A stretch of 64,000 nucleotides of DNA, from assembly GCF_000225345.1 (NCBI RefSeq), contig NC_015977.1, forward strand, positions 27,501-91,500, in the 5' to 3' direction. This document shows, piece by piece, positions 9,971-19,332 of the stretch. The notes under the pieces are model-generated. The model made no database searches. It saw nothing but the letters and a program-made list of their open reading frames with translations, and was not told where the DNA came from. This DNA is from Roseburia hominis A2-183. Its GTDB lineage: Bacteria; Bacillota; Clostridia; Lachnospirales; Lachnospiraceae. Position 1 is the first letter of the stretch, and each line of letters opens with the position of its first letter. The translations under genes and the position numbers were made by a program.

Positions 9971-11398
9971 ATGAAAGAGCAGATGACAGAGAAAAAGAAA
10001 CTGGAAGATGTGACGGAAGTTCAGATGAAATATCAAAAAGAGATCGAGGCGATTGTACGCGGAATGTCATCCCCGAAGGTGATGCGTGACAGACTTCTGG
10101 ATTATCATGAGAATGATATTGCGGCGGCGCTCGAAGACATGAATCCCACCGAGCGGCAGCGCCTGTACCGCATTCTAAATGCGGAGGAGATCTCGGAGGT
10201 TCTCTCCTACATCGATGAGGAGGAGATTCCGTTCTATCTGGAAGAGATGGATATGAAGAAAAAGGCAGCAGTCGTCTCGGAGATGGACGCAGATGAAATT
10301 GCCGATCTGCTGCGCCAGATGGACAAAAAAGAACGCGAGACGCTGACGGAGCTGCTCGATGAGGAGGTACGGCATAAGATCGATCTCATCGATTCTTTTG
10401 ATGAAGAGCAGATTGGAAACCGGATGTCCACCAACTATGTGGAGATTCCGTCTAATGTGACCGTAAAGCAGGCTATGCGCGAGTTGATCCGGCAGGCGGC
10501 AGACAATGACAACATATCCACACTTTACATTGTAGATGAGAACCGTATCTTCTGCGGTGCGATCAGTCTGAATGATCTCATCATCGCGCGGGAGGACACG
10601 AATCTGGAGGATCTGATCGTGGTGTCCTACCCGTTCGTCTATGCCACGGAGGAGATCGCGGACTGCATCGAATGGATCAAGGATTATTCCGAAGATTCCA
10701 TTCCAGTTCTGGACGAGGAGAACCGGATCATCGGAGTCATCACCTCGCAGGACATTGTTGAGGTGGTCGATGACGAGATGGGCGAGGATTATGCCATGCT
10801 CGCCGGTCTGACTGCGGAGGAAGATTTGGAAGAGCCGTTAAAAGACAGTATCAAAAAGCGTATGCCGTGGCTGATCGTGCTGCTCGGACTGGGACTGGTC
10901 GTGTCCTCCGTTGTGGGGATGTTCGAGCACGTGGTCGCAGAACTGACAATTGTCATGTGCTTTCAGTCGCTGATTCTCGATATGGCGGGAAATGTGGGAA
11001 CGCAGTCCCTGGCTGTGACGATCCGTGTGTTGATGGATGAAAATCTCACTGCCGGGCAGAAAGTGCACCTGGTCTTTAAGGAAGCACGCGTCGGACTTAG
11101 CAACGGTCTGATCCTTGGTATGATGTCAATTATCCTGATCGGGTGTTACATTTACTTTTTCAAGTCCGGCTCCCTGCAGTTCGCCTTTGCGGTGTCCGGC
11201 TGTATCGGAGCGGCGTTGATCCTTGCCATGCTGATCTCAAGCCTGGTGGGAACGCTGATCCCGATGTTTTTCCACAAAATTCATATTGATCCTGCCGTTG
11301 CATCCGGACCGCTCATCACGACGGTCAATGATCTGGTGGCGGTAGTGACATACTACGGGCTTGCGTGGCTCTTTTTGATCGAGATGCTGCACTATTGA
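9971..11398 (+). CDS. mgtE: magnesium transporter MgtE
   Basis: A 475-aa Mg2+ channel/transporter. It has the acidic N-terminal superhelical domain (about 1-135, rich in Asp and Glu), a pair of CBS domains (about 140-265), and a C-terminal membrane domain with five helices including the conserved region AGNVGTQSLA near 342-351. In this family the cytosolic domains sense Mg2+ and close the pore. Length and order are typical. The start at 9971 has GGTGG at good spacing; a start 12 nt earlier is possible. Leader sequences upstream suggest regulation at the RNA level. Confidence 0.93.
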   Translation: MKEQMTEKKKLEDVTEVQMKYQKEIEAIVRGMSSPKVMRDRLLDYHENDIAAALEDMNPTERQRLYRILNAEEISEVLSYIDEEEIPFYLEEMDMKKKAAVVSEMDADEIADLLRQMDKKERETLTELLDEEVRHKIDLIDSFDEEQIGNRMSTNYVEIPSNVTVKQAMRELIRQAADNDNISTLYIVDENRIFCGAISLNDLIIAREDTNLEDLIVVSYPFVYATEEIADCIEWIKDYSEDSIPVLDEENRIIGVITSQDIVEVVDDEMGEDYAMLAGLTAEEDLEEPLKDSIKKRMPWLIVLLGLGLVVSSVVGMFEHVVAELTIVMCFQSLILDMAGNVGTQSLAVTIRVLMDENLTAGQKVHLVFKEARVGLSNGLILGMMSIILIGCYIYFFKSGSLQFAFAVSGCIGAALILAMLISSLVGTLIPMFFHKIHIDPAVASGPLITTVNDLVAVVTYYGLAWLFLIEMLHY

Positions 11399-11418
11399 GG
11401 GGGACGAACCGGTCTTTA

Positions 11419-13287
11419 TCAGGAGAGCGGTTCGAACACAGCCTGGATATCGGCTCCGCTTTCGGGCAGAGTCACGCTGGTGGAAGGGTCTGTGATGTGT
11501 TCTCCGTTGATCAACCACTCCTTCAGCCGGTATCCATCCATTGGTTCTGCTGTGACAGTGACAGGATAGTCGGTGTAGTAGTTGCCGCTCCAGCTGCCGG
11601 AGGATAGATCCGGTGTGATCGTATTCAGCAGGATCTCTCCCATAGAGGCGTCATTGACCGAGAGGGTCACGGGCACGAGAGTGCCTGTCAGGGAAAAGGT
11701 TTCTGCGAGAGAGTCGTTGATATAAGCGGGGCGGTTGGCAAAGTATGCGTCCATCATATCAGGATCGTCGATATAGCCAAGACAGGTATCCATCGCCGCG
11801 CGCACGGTCGCGTAGGAAAAGTTCTGGTTTTCCAGGTCGAGGAAGGTCGTTACAAACTGTTGGCGGAAGGAGGCATTTGCGAGCAGGGATTTGAACATCG
11901 TCTCTTCCGTCTGGATTACGACAGCTGATTCTGTATCGGAAAAGCTGTTTGTGGCATAGTTTTCGACACCGCCGAAGGAAGTGAGAGACAGATCGACATC
12001 CATCAGGGAAAAACGCCATTTTCCATCGGCGTAGGGGTTTGCAGCATCGGTGCTGTCCGAACGCCACATGACCTGATTTTTCGATTCCGAAAAATCAAAG
12101 TTATTGATATAGATCTGGGTTGCATAATAATCAATATAACTCTGGATATCCAACTGTGAGCATACAGTATCATAGTTTTCTGAAATGCTTAGATCATTTG
12201 CATCCATATAAGCCAGAAGCTGTCTATAGTCTTCCAGAGAATATGCAGATCCCGAAAAAAGTTCCCCGTCTTTTAAAATCGTGACGTTGTCGTCATCGAC
12301 CTGGTAGTGCCCCGCCAGATAATCTGTATCATAACGCTCAATCATATAATAAATTCCCCAATATTCCCCATCAATAAATACAACACATGGAACATAATCC
12401 TGGGTTCCCATATTACGGTCGGCGACGAGCGAAGGAAGAAACTGATTAATAAATGTTCCTCGGCGCAGGATAACAGAGTTGGGATAGATGTTATTGCTGA
12501 AGATCGGGTAGGTGAACAGGCTGTTTCCGTCATATTTTTTTCGGGCATACAGGCGGAGACTTTTTCTGGAATCACCGCGGGAAGAGTTTCCGTTGATGCG
12601 GATTCCACCTTCCTGTGAAAAGGCATAGGTCTTATCCATATTAAAGTAGTCAATATGCACCGGACGTTCCCAGTCACTTCCCGTCTGCATAAAGTTGGCA
12701 TCCAGTTCATTTCCCGATTCGTAGTAGGAATCTCCCAGAACATAAATACCGGTTTTGGAATCGAACAGGTTGGAAGGATCCGTTATGAGTGATACAACGG
12801 AGTAACCGTCATAAAAGCCATCGTAGCCCACAAAATAGGTCTCGGTCACAACATCGGTTGATACACCGGCATCATTGATTCCAACTGCCCGGACGATATA
12901 AGCCTGGTCGGGCACATCGCCGGACACGTTGTTGCCATCAACGGAAAATATCGTCTGGTTTGCATACTTTTTTTCTGGGGAGGAAACGTTTGTGACGGCA
13001 AGCGGAGCCGTGTAGTGCTCGCTGGTCTCATCCGGAAGCGAGCCATCCAGCGTGTAGTAGATGGAAAAACCATCCGGTGCAGATAATGTCAGTGAAAAAT
13101 CATCATCGTAAAAGCCACTGGGGGCAGAAAAAGTGACGCAGTAGTCATCCACGTACTCTGTCTGTGAGCTTTCATCCGAAAGTGCGGGTGTTGCGTTTAA
13201 ATATTGTATTCCCATCAGAATTCCCACTAAGAGAAGAAACGCGGGGAGTACAAAAATATATTTTTTGATCTGATCAAATGATTTCAT
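11419..13287 (-). CDS. cotH: CotH kinase family protein, exported, catalytic residues present
   Basis: A 622-aa protein with an N-terminal membrane anchor (about 10-29). Next comes a beta-hexosaminidase C-terminal type domain with YYTLDGSLP near 77-85, then a CotH atypical kinase domain (about 160-560), and a C-terminal domain like the InlB B-repeat family (about 565-620). The kinase domain keeps a basic segment GNSSRGDSRKS near 233-243, Asp398 in NNFDFS and the metal-binding type motif DVDLS at 430-434. In Bacillus, CotH phosphorylates spore coat proteins. Here the protein should act outside the membrane. It is last in a four-gene operon with a polyphosphate polymerase, so its substrate may differ. 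The ribosome binding site is AGAGGA. Confidence 0.85.
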   Translation of the reverse strand: MKSFDQIKKYIFVLPAFLLLVGILMGIQYLNATPALSDESSQTEYVDDYCVTFSAPSGFYDDDFSLTLSAPDGFSIYYTLDGSLPDETSEHYTAPLAVTNVSSPEKKYANQTIFSVDGNNVSGDVPDQAYIVRAVGINDAGVSTDVVTETYFVGYDGFYDGYSVVSLITDPSNLFDSKTGIYVLGDSYYESGNELDANFMQTGSDWERPVHIDYFNMDKTYAFSQEGGIRINGNSSRGDSRKSLRLYARKKYDGNSLFTYPIFSNNIYPNSVILRRGTFINQFLPSLVADRNMGTQDYVPCVVFIDGEYWGIYYMIERYDTDYLAGHYQVDDDNVTILKDGELFSGSAYSLEDYRQLLAYMDANDLSISENYDTVCSQLDIQSYIDYYATQIYINNFDFSESKNQVMWRSDSTDAANPYADGKWRFSLMDVDLSLTSFGGVENYATNSFSDTESAVVIQTEETMFKSLLANASFRQQFVTTFLDLENQNFSYATVRAAMDTCLGYIDDPDMMDAYFANRPAYINDSLAETFSLTGTLVPVTLSVNDASMGEILLNTITPDLSSGSWSGNYYTDYPVTVTAEPMDGYRLKEWLINGEHITDPSTSVTLPESGADIQAVFEPLS

Positions 13288-13309
13288 AAGAGTATCCTCT
13301 TTCTCCTGT

Positions 13310-15046
13310 CTAATCGGAAAGTCCCTCTTCTGTGAGGAGATCTTCCAGGTAGCTTAAAATAAATACGGAGCGGTCGCGGAAGAACTGCGAAAATTCGCCT
13401 TCCAGATTGTCTGTATCCTCTTCCGGGTAAGTGGTGCCGGCAAGGAGTGCCTCTGCCGCAGCCTCGTTCAGCCGGTTTTCAGCAAGATCTGTGAAGTATT
13501 CCGAAAACCGGTCACGGAAATCGGGGTTCTGAAGGAGTACTTCAAACAGCGGATCAGTATCCTGCACGTGGGAAAATGTATTGGTCAGAGTATTGCTGTT
13601 TTGGGTAAAGAGAGCCCGGGACAGTCCGGTGATCTCATAATGCCATTTTCCATCGGAAAAGGTATTTCCCGGATCAACTGTTTCACTCCGCCAGACAAGG
13701 CAGGAGTCATAAGGTGAAAAATCATTGTCATTCAGAAGAATGTGCAGCACATAGTAGTTGATCAGGCTGTCAATATCGATCTTTTCACAGAAATTTTCAT
13801 AGGCAGCAGGATCGGTCAGACCGTTGGCTGTGGCATCTGCGATGAGTGCGCGGTATTCCAACAGTCCATAGGAAGAACCGTATGTCAGCTGGTTTTCGGT
13901 AAGTATGGTCAGATTCTTCCCGGAGACACCATAGGAAGACTTGAGATAGTTTTCATCGACAGGTTCTGCCAGATAATAGTTCCCGTAAAATGTGCCATTC
14001 AGGAAAACACTGCATGGGAGGAAGGAGACAGTCTGTATATTCTGCTGTGCCAGAAGCGTATAGAGCAGATACTGTTTATCTGCTCCGTGTAGAAGGAGCA
14101 GTCTGTCATGTTCTATACCATTACCGAAAAAATCTGTGGAAAACGTATCCGATCCATAGATATTCCGTGCATAAAGATTAAAATCCAGACACTGCAGATT
14201 ATTTGACCGCTTACTCACACGCAGTCCGCTGTAAAACGAACTCTCATTGGAACGATCCGGGGAGAAATAATCGACCTGGCATTCCCGTTCCGCTGTGCGG
14301 CCGGAGAGAGTTCTGTTTTCACTGAGAAAAATACCGTCATCGCCATAGAGAGAGTCCTCCGGGATGGAGATTGATAAAACGGCAGCATCGGCGGCTTCCG
14401 CAGGGAGTGACAGATCGGTTAACGGATAAGCGGGCTCTGCGGGCGCGTCATCCCTGTCCGCCCAGAAAGGAGCAGAGGCAGATGCGTTGTCCGTACAGGG
14501 AGTGCCGGTAAGAATTTTCCAGGTGTCCGCGCCGTCCGTCTCTCTGGCATACACGGTGTTGTAGGTGAGAGCAGGAACAGTCACGTAGTCGGTTGTTTTA
14601 TCGGAGGAATTGCGCAGATAGAGCGTGTCTCCATCTTTGGCGACAGAGCATGGGATTTCCAGAGAAAAGGAATCCTTCGGGGAGACGGTAATACTGGAAG
14701 TGTCTGTGTCGGATGCGGCATCATCCCTATGGATCAGCAGCACACGAGCCTGTGGTAACAGACGGATATCTCCAAAGGTGTACGTTCCTGAATCTTTTTT
14801 TCCGGTATGCAGGGTCCAGTTTAAAAGAGAAATGGTTGTATCGCCTGCATTATAGAGTTCAATATAATCAGCATATTTCCCGGCAGAATTTTCCACCAGA
14901 GAAAAATCGTTGCTGCACACTTCGTTGATCACGATCGTACGGGTATGTGATGCCTTGTGTGTTGCGATCAGGACAAGCAGAGTTGCAGCAACGAGCAACA
15001 GAAACAGAAAAAGTTCTTTTATATAGGTAGAAATCTTGAATTTCAT
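13310..15046 (-). CDS. lamin-tail domain plus degenerate CotH-like protein
   Basis: A 578-aa exported or membrane-anchored protein: N-terminal hydrophobic segment (about 10-28), lamin-tail domain (about 36-110, with VINEVCSND and YIELYN), then a CotH-like fold (about 250-560). Compared with its neighbour the kinase residues are lost. The segment matching the basic GNSSRGDSRKS stretch reads SKRSNNLQCL, and the position of DVDLS reads TGLSR. It is therefore a likely pseudokinase or scaffold. The start at 15046 follows GGAG; a start at 15064 would overlap the upstream stop codon. It sits 22 bp before the intact CotH gene. Confidence 0.8.
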   Translation of the reverse strand: MKFKISTYIKELFLFLLLVAATLLVLIATHKASHTRTIVINEVCSNDFSLVENSAGKYADYIELYNAGDTTISLLNWTLHTGKKDSGTYTFGDIRLLPQARVLLIHRDDAASDTDTSSITVSPKDSFSLEIPCSVAKDGDTLYLRNSSDKTTDYVTVPALTYNTVYARETDGADTWKILTGTPCTDNASASAPFWADRDDAPAEPAYPLTDLSLPAEAADAAVLSISIPEDSLYGDDGIFLSENRTLSGRTAERECQVDYFSPDRSNESSFYSGLRVSKRSNNLQCLDFNLYARNIYGSDTFSTDFFGNGIEHDRLLLLHGADKQYLLYTLLAQQNIQTVSFLPCSVFLNGTFYGNYYLAEPVDENYLKSSYGVSGKNLTILTENQLTYGSSYGLLEYRALIADATANGLTDPAAYENFCEKIDIDSLINYYVLHILLNDNDFSPYDSCLVWRSETVDPGNTFSDGKWHYEITGLSRALFTQNSNTLTNTFSHVQDTDPLFEVLLQNPDFRDRFSEYFTDLAENRLNEAAAEALLAGTTYPEEDTDNLEGEFSQFFRDRSVFILSYLEDLLTEEGLSD

Positions 15047-15063
15047 CGGAATCTCCAAAATCA

Positions 15064-15741
15064 TTAAAAACGGCGTTCTCCGTCATGGGACAGGATAGAA
15101 ACATGTGTAACATGGGAAAGTTCATGAAGTGTGGCAAGGAGCGTGGCATCTTCATTTTCTTTACACTTAAATTCGATCACAAGATCCAAACCGTCTTTCG
15201 TGAGACTTTTGGATTTTACATCAAAAGATTTGGTGTGGGACTTCACGAGATTTTCAATTTCGGAAAAAGTGTTGACATCGGAACTGTTGACGATTAGAAG
15301 TAACGCTGCCTTCGGTGTCGGAACCAGGTCGAGCAGGAATAAGAGAACAGTCAGGATCAGGGAAGCCACAAATGCGATCTCATAGAGTCCGGCGCCACAG
15401 ATGATACCAATACTGATGGACCAGAATAAAAAGACAAGATCCATAGAGCTTTTGATGGCATTCCGGAAACGGACGATTGAAAGTGCACCGACCATACCAA
15501 GTGAGATGACCAGGTTCGACTGCATGGCAAGCACGATGGCAGCAGTGATAACGGACATCAGGGCGATGGATTTGTTAAATTCTTTGGAATAGAAGCTGGA
15601 CTTCGTTGTCATCCGGTAGATATAAAAGATGTAAAGGGACAGTACAACGGCAAGTCCCAGGGAAATACATACCCTTGCCAGGGAAATGTCAGCGGTAAAA
15701 TTTTCAAGAACAGAATTCTTGATGATATCTTTGGTGCTCAT
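15064..15741 (-). CDS. DUF4956 domain membrane protein
   Basis: A 225-aa protein with about four membrane segments in the first 145 residues, including VVLSLYIFYIYR and conserved ALSIVRFRNAIK. A soluble C-terminal domain of about 75 residues follows. This matches the DUF4956 family, whose genes are often next to VTC-type polymerase and CotH genes. The biochemical role is unknown. Given the context, it could be the membrane partner of the polymerase or help move its product. The ribosome binding site AGGAGG is strong. It sits 23 bp after the polymerase gene, and the next gene starts close behind its stop. Confidence 0.82.
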   Translation of the reverse strand: MSTKDIIKNSVLENFTADISLARVCISLGLAVVLSLYIFYIYRMTTKSSFYSKEFNKSIALMSVITAAIVLAMQSNLVISLGMVGALSIVRFRNAIKSSMDLVFLFWSISIGIICGAGLYEIAFVASLILTVLLFLLDLVPTPKAALLLIVNSSDVNTFSEIENLVKSHTKSFDVKSKSLTKDGLDLVIEFKCKENEDATLLATLHELSHVTHVSILSHDGERRF

Positions 15742-15764
15742 AAATAACCTCCTCGTATGGATAC

Positions 15765-16454
15765 TTATAATTGGTTGGTAATATCACACGCCTGTCTGCA
15801 GAGAAAATATTTGGAGCAGGCGGTCTGGGTCAACGTGTCAAGCTCTAACAGCTGGGCAATGTGATCCGGCAGCAGTTCATCGTATTTTACTTCTAAAACA
15901 TGCTCATGTGTGGGCAGGACAGGGATGCGGGCATTTTGTGCCGAAAAGAAACCCGATGGATCTGCGATTGCGGAAATATTCCGGTCGAATGTAATACGTA
16001 CATTTCCGATCGGATAAGTAAACGCAGTACGCTCGTATTCGACGATGACGGCAGGGTGCAGAAACTGCAGGTGCTCTTTTAAGTAAATCTGACTGAGAAC
16101 GGAAGAATCATTATCTGCAGGTAGAAAGTGCCCGGCAATCAGATCCTCGCACTGACTGCGGGTGATCGGGACTGTAGATTTTTTCGTTTTTCCACGCAAT
16201 TTTTCTTTGATCTCAAACCGGATATTTGAATCAGAATGATCGTAAATACGGATACGATATTTTTTCCTGTCATCCACGCCGGCAGAATTTTCGTAATAGC
16301 ACTGATTGTCTGCGGTATCAAAATAGAGACTACTGATCGTATAGGATGAATCCTTCTGATGGACATCATAGGGAAGGATGGCTTTAAGCCGGTGTTTTAA
16401 GATCTCCAACTGATAGTCGGAACAGAAATATTTTCTCTCCTCACGGTATTCCAT
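15765..16454 (-). CDS. VTC-domain polyphosphate polymerase
   Basis: A 229-aa cytoplasmic protein of the VTC domain family, the tunnel fold that makes polyphosphate from ATP in eukaryotic VTC4. The charged tunnel residues are visible: the first-strand Lys in REERKYF, Arg-x-Arg in KKYRIRIY, FEIKEK, YERTAF, ITFDR and LEVKYDE near the end. The set looks complete, so an active enzyme is expected. The start at 16454 has a GGAG site. The longer ORF begins inside the -10 box of the promoter and is rejected. First gene of the operon with DUF4956 and two CotH-type proteins. Confidence 0.85.
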   Translation of the reverse strand: MEYREERKYFCSDYQLEILKHRLKAILPYDVHQKDSSYTISSLYFDTADNQCYYENSAGVDDRKKYRIRIYDHSDSNIRFEIKEKLRGKTKKSTVPITRSQCEDLIAGHFLPADNDSSVLSQIYLKEHLQFLHPAVIVEYERTAFTYPIGNVRITFDRNISAIADPSGFFSAQNARIPVLPTHEHVLEVKYDELLPDHIAQLLELDTLTQTACSKYFLCRQACDITNQL

Positions 16455-16522
16455 GACAGATACTCCTTTATCATTGAAAAAGAAGGGATATGCAAAATGC
16501 AGTCCCCTCTTTGTCTTGTTGT

Positions 16523-16551
16523 ATTCTAGCATGCACTATCTTATTTTACAA
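16523..16551 (-). promoter_or_regulatory. promoter of the VTC/DUF4956/CotH operon
   Basis: On the minus strand: TTGTAA (16546-16551), a 17-bp spacer and TAGAAT (16523-16528), with a start near 16516. The -35 box overlaps the 3' end of tyrS. It gives the four downstream genes their own promoter. Confidence 0.6.
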
Positions 16552-17767
16552 TGATTTTGACGAATTTCTTCTTGCCGCGTTTTACGACAAGACCGTCAGC
16601 ACCGAAGGAATCAGCGCTGTAGGTGGTCTTGATATCGGTGACCTTTGCATCTGCAACGCTCACGCCGCCCTGCTCAACGGCACGTCTTGCATCGGAGCGG
16701 GATGGAGCAAGCTCTGTCTTCACGAGAAGTGCAAGGATGTCGAGATCGCCCTCTGCAAAATCAGCAGCCGAAAGCTCTACGGTCGGCATGTGTGCGGAAT
16801 CTCTGCCGCCTGCAAAGAGTGCATGGGATGCCTCGCGTGCCTTGGCAGCTTCCTCCTCGCCGTGTACCAGCTTGGTCAGCTCGAAAGCTAAGATTTCTTT
16901 TGCCTGGTTTAACTGTGCGCCTTCCCAGCTCTCCATTGCGTCGATCTCCTCGAGCGGAAGGAAGGTCAGCATACGGATGCACTTTAAGACATCGGAGTCA
17001 GCCACGTTTCTCCAGTACTGGAAGAAATCGAATGGGGAGGTCTTCTCCGGATCAAGCCATACAGCGCCGGACTGCGTCTTACCCATCTTTTTGCCTTCGG
17101 AATTAAGGAGCAGGTTGATCGTCATGGCGTAAGCGTCTTTTCCGAGCTTACGGCGGATCAGCTCCGTACCGCCGAGCATGTTGCTCCACTGGTCGTCGCC
17201 GCCGAACTCCATGTTGCAGCCGTATTTCTGGAATAAGGTGTAGAAATCGTAGCTCTGCATAATCATGTAGTTGAACTCAAGGAAGCTTAAGCCCTTTTCC
17301 ATACGCTGCTTGTAGCACTCAGCGGTCAGCATGCGGTTTACGGAGAAATGAGCGCCGACCTCGCGCAGAACATCAATGTAATTTAAGTCCATCAGCCAGT
17401 CCGCGTTGTTGACCATGAGCGCTTTGCCGTCGGAAAAATCAATAAAGCGGCTCATCTGCTTCTTGAAGCAGTCGCAGTTGTGCTGGATGGTCTCCGGTGT
17501 CATCATCTGGCGCATGTCGGTACGGCCGGACGGATCACCGATCATGGCAGTACCGCCGCCGATTAAGGCGATCGGCTTGTTGCCTGCCTGCTGGAGGCGC
17601 TTCATTAAGCAGAGCGCCATGAAATGTCCGACATGCAGACTGTCTGCAGTCGGGTCAAACCCAATGTAGAAGGTTGCTTTTCCGTTGTTGATCAGTTCTT
17701 TGATCTCTTCTTCGTCTGTTACCTGCGCGATTAAGCCGCGGGCAACTAATTCATCGTATAATGTCAT
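16541..17767 (-). CDS. tyrS: tyrosyl-tRNA synthetase
   Basis: A 408-aa class I aminoacyl-tRNA synthetase that charges tRNA-Tyr. The Rossmann domain has the HIGH-type motif as HVGH near 46-49, the tyrosine-pocket region [12 protein letters not shown] near 68-79, QSYDFYTL near 175, GGDDQWSNM near 191 and the KMSKS-type motif KMGKT near 232. The C-terminal S4-like RNA-binding domain (about 340-408) includes SRSDARRAV. The start at 17767 has an AAGGAA site. Expression is controlled by the T-box upstream. Confidence 0.96.
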   Translation of the reverse strand: MTLYDELVARGLIAQVTDEEEIKELINNGKATFYIGFDPTADSLHVGHFMALCLMKRLQQAGNKPIALIGGGTAMIGDPSGRTDMRQMMTPETIQHNCDCFKKQMSRFIDFSDGKALMVNNADWLMDLNYIDVLREVGAHFSVNRMLTAECYKQRMEKGLSFLEFNYMIMQSYDFYTLFQKYGCNMEFGGDDQWSNMLGGTELIRRKLGKDAYAMTINLLLNSEGKKMGKTQSGAVWLDPEKTSPFDFFQYWRNVADSDVLKCIRMLTFLPLEEIDAMESWEGAQLNQAKEILAFELTKLVHGEEEAAKAREASHALFAGGRDSAHMPTVELSAADFAEGDLDILALLVKTELAPSRSDARRAVEQGGVSVADAKVTDIKTTYSADSFGADGLVVKRGKKKFVKIIVK

Positions 17768-17860
17768 GATGTCAGTTCCTTTCTTTGTGGTTGTAGTTGT
17801 GGTTGTCTTTTTCTGGCGGCGGTACAACAGCCGAACAGTGCCGGACCGTTGCTGCCGCAC

Positions 17861-18161
17861 AAAAAACCCCCGTCCTTCAAAAAGGACGAGGGTATAAACT
17901 CGTGTTACCACCTTTGTTCACAGACCATTCACACGGTCTGCCTCTGCGAGTGTCCGACAACACTCAGGCGCTTGTAACGTGCGCCGCTACGTCACAGCCT
18001 ACTATCACATCACCGCAAAAAGAACGGTCATGCAAATTGGGTGTGAAGCTCGGGGATGTATTCGTAATAAGCTTTCCGTGCACCTCTCATCAGCCGGTTG
18101 CTTTCTGTTCGTTCCACTTATTCTTACTTCTTCCCGTCAAAGCCTGTGTTCTGCTCCGATT
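17861..18161 (-). promoter_or_regulatory. T-box leader of tyrS (tyrosine specifier)
   Basis: A leader of about 300 nt. It carries the T-box element AAAGGTGGTAACACG on the minus strand at about 17901-17915. This is followed by a terminator hairpin with stem CGTCCTT and AAGGACG and T6 ending at 17861. Upstream, GAATACA holds a likely specifier codon TAC (Tyr) at 18058-18060, followed by the usual purine. Uncharged tRNA-Tyr pairing there should favour antitermination. The identity of the downstream gene supports the specificity. Confidence 0.9.
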
Positions 18162-18167
18162 AACGCC

Positions 18168-18197
18168 ATTATAGACGCGGCCGTGCGCATTTGTCAA
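18168..18197 (-). promoter_or_regulatory. promoter of the tyrS T-box transcript
   Basis: A perfect SigA promoter on the minus strand: TTGACA (18192-18197), an 18-bp spacer and TATAAT (18168-18173). Confidence 0.85.
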
Positions 18198-18281
18198 CCG
18201 GAAAATAAATATTGTGTATAATTGCGAAACTTTTTCCCAATAATACCAGCATAGAAAAAAATAAGAAAAGAGGTAACAACG

Positions 18282-18737
18282 ATGGTATTAAGTGAAAAAG
18301 AGACAGCGGCGATCAAAGATCTCCAGACCCAGGAGAAAACCTGCGTGGAGAAGTATTCCCGATACAGCAAAGAGGCGAAGGATCCGGTTCTCGTGAACCT
18401 GTTCACCGATCTTCACAAGAAGGAGCAGCAGCACTTTGACTCGCTGGGACAGGTGTTAAACGGTACCGTGCCGAACTGCAACTGCAACGACAGCGATGGA
18501 AAGAATTATAACCCGACCGCCACCTACTCCCTCGCGGAGTCCGAGGACAAGAAAAACGACTGCTTCCTTGCGACTGACTGTATCGGTACCGAGAAGCTGG
18601 TGTCTTCCGAGTATAATACCGACGTGTTTGTATTTGCCGATCCGGGCGTCCGCAAACTGCTCGCAGACATTCAGGTGGAGGAGCAGAATCATGCGGAGAT
18701 GCTCTATAAGTATAAGACTGTCAACAGCATGTCATAA
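18282..18737 (+). CDS. CotF-like / ferritin-like spore coat protein
   Basis: A 151-aa mostly helical protein resembling the Coat F/ferritin-like family annotated as spore coat proteins in Clostridia. It has two helical hairpin regions (about 1-60 and 112-150) with repeated Glu-rich segments, KKEQQHFDSL and EEQNHAEML, separated by a Cys-containing loop (NCNCND). The acidic and His residues could bind metal, but this is not proven. A TATAAT at 18217-18222 lies 60 bp upstream, with a poor -35 box. The ribosome binding site is AGAGG. A strong terminator follows. Confidence 0.75.
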   Translation: MVLSEKETAAIKDLQTQEKTCVEKYSRYSKEAKDPVLVNLFTDLHKKEQQHFDSLGQVLNGTVPNCNCNDSDGKNYNPTATYSLAESEDKKNDCFLATDCIGTEKLVSSEYNTDVFVFADPGVRKLLADIQVEEQNHAEMLYKYKTVNSMS

Positions 18738-18763
18738 AGCAGACAAAGTATCATGTATAAGAG

Positions 18764-18803
18764 AAGTCCCGGTGCAAAGAGTTCCGCACGCGGGGCTTTT
18801 TTT
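18764..18803 (+). terminator. terminator after the CotF-like gene
   Basis: AAGTCCCGGTGC (18764-18775) pairs with GCACGCGGGGCTT (18786-18798) with small mismatches, followed by a T run. Confidence 0.85.
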
Positions 18804-18933
18804 AACTTATAGGATTGGGGTGTCAAAAGGTTTATAACCTTTGATATAAATTTGTACCTTGAAAGCTTAACACGATATGTAAAAACATTGGATTCTTTGG
18901 TAAAATGCAGGCAGCATTTTATGAGGTCATCCA

Positions 18934-19295
18934 TATGTCTTTTGTTAAAAATGATAATCAACAGCTTACTGTTTTAGACAGCACTTTTCATCTTACAGAC
19001 AGATAAAGTTGTTCCTGCTATTGATGAAAATATTTTTTCTGTTCTTTACAGTGAAAAAGCATCCAGACCTAATACTCCGGTCAATGTGATTGTTGGGCCA
19101 CTGATTCTTAAAGAAGCTCTTAATGTTACTGACGATGAGATCGTTGAAGCTAGGGTATTTGATATCCGCTATCAGTATGCGCTGCACACAACCAGTTTTG
19201 GAGAGCAGCCAATTAGTGACAGAACCCTCACCAGGTTTAGAGCAAGAGTTCTTTCTTACGAAACAGAGCATGATGTTGATCTTATTCATGAATGA
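18934..19295 (+). pseudogene. remnant of an IS1182-type transposase
   Basis: The N-terminal part of a transposase, broken and truncated. It begins MSFVKNDNQQL at 18934 and hits a stop after 23 codons at about 19003. It resumes in another frame with VPAIDENIFSVLYS, and ends near 19295 after TTSFGEQPISDRTLTRFRAR. These blocks match the N-terminal dimerisation and DNA-binding region of IS1182-like transposases common in Lachnospiraceae. The catalytic domain is absent and no terminal inverted repeats were identified. It is an old, inactive insertion. Confidence 0.75.
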
Positions 19296-19332
19296 GGGGT
19301 CAGGAGAGTTGAGAGTGTCGAGGGCACTTTTT

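Noticed and set aside
12307..12618. A 103-codon frame on the + strand
   Set aside because: It is antisense to the CotH kinase gene and has no ribosome binding site.
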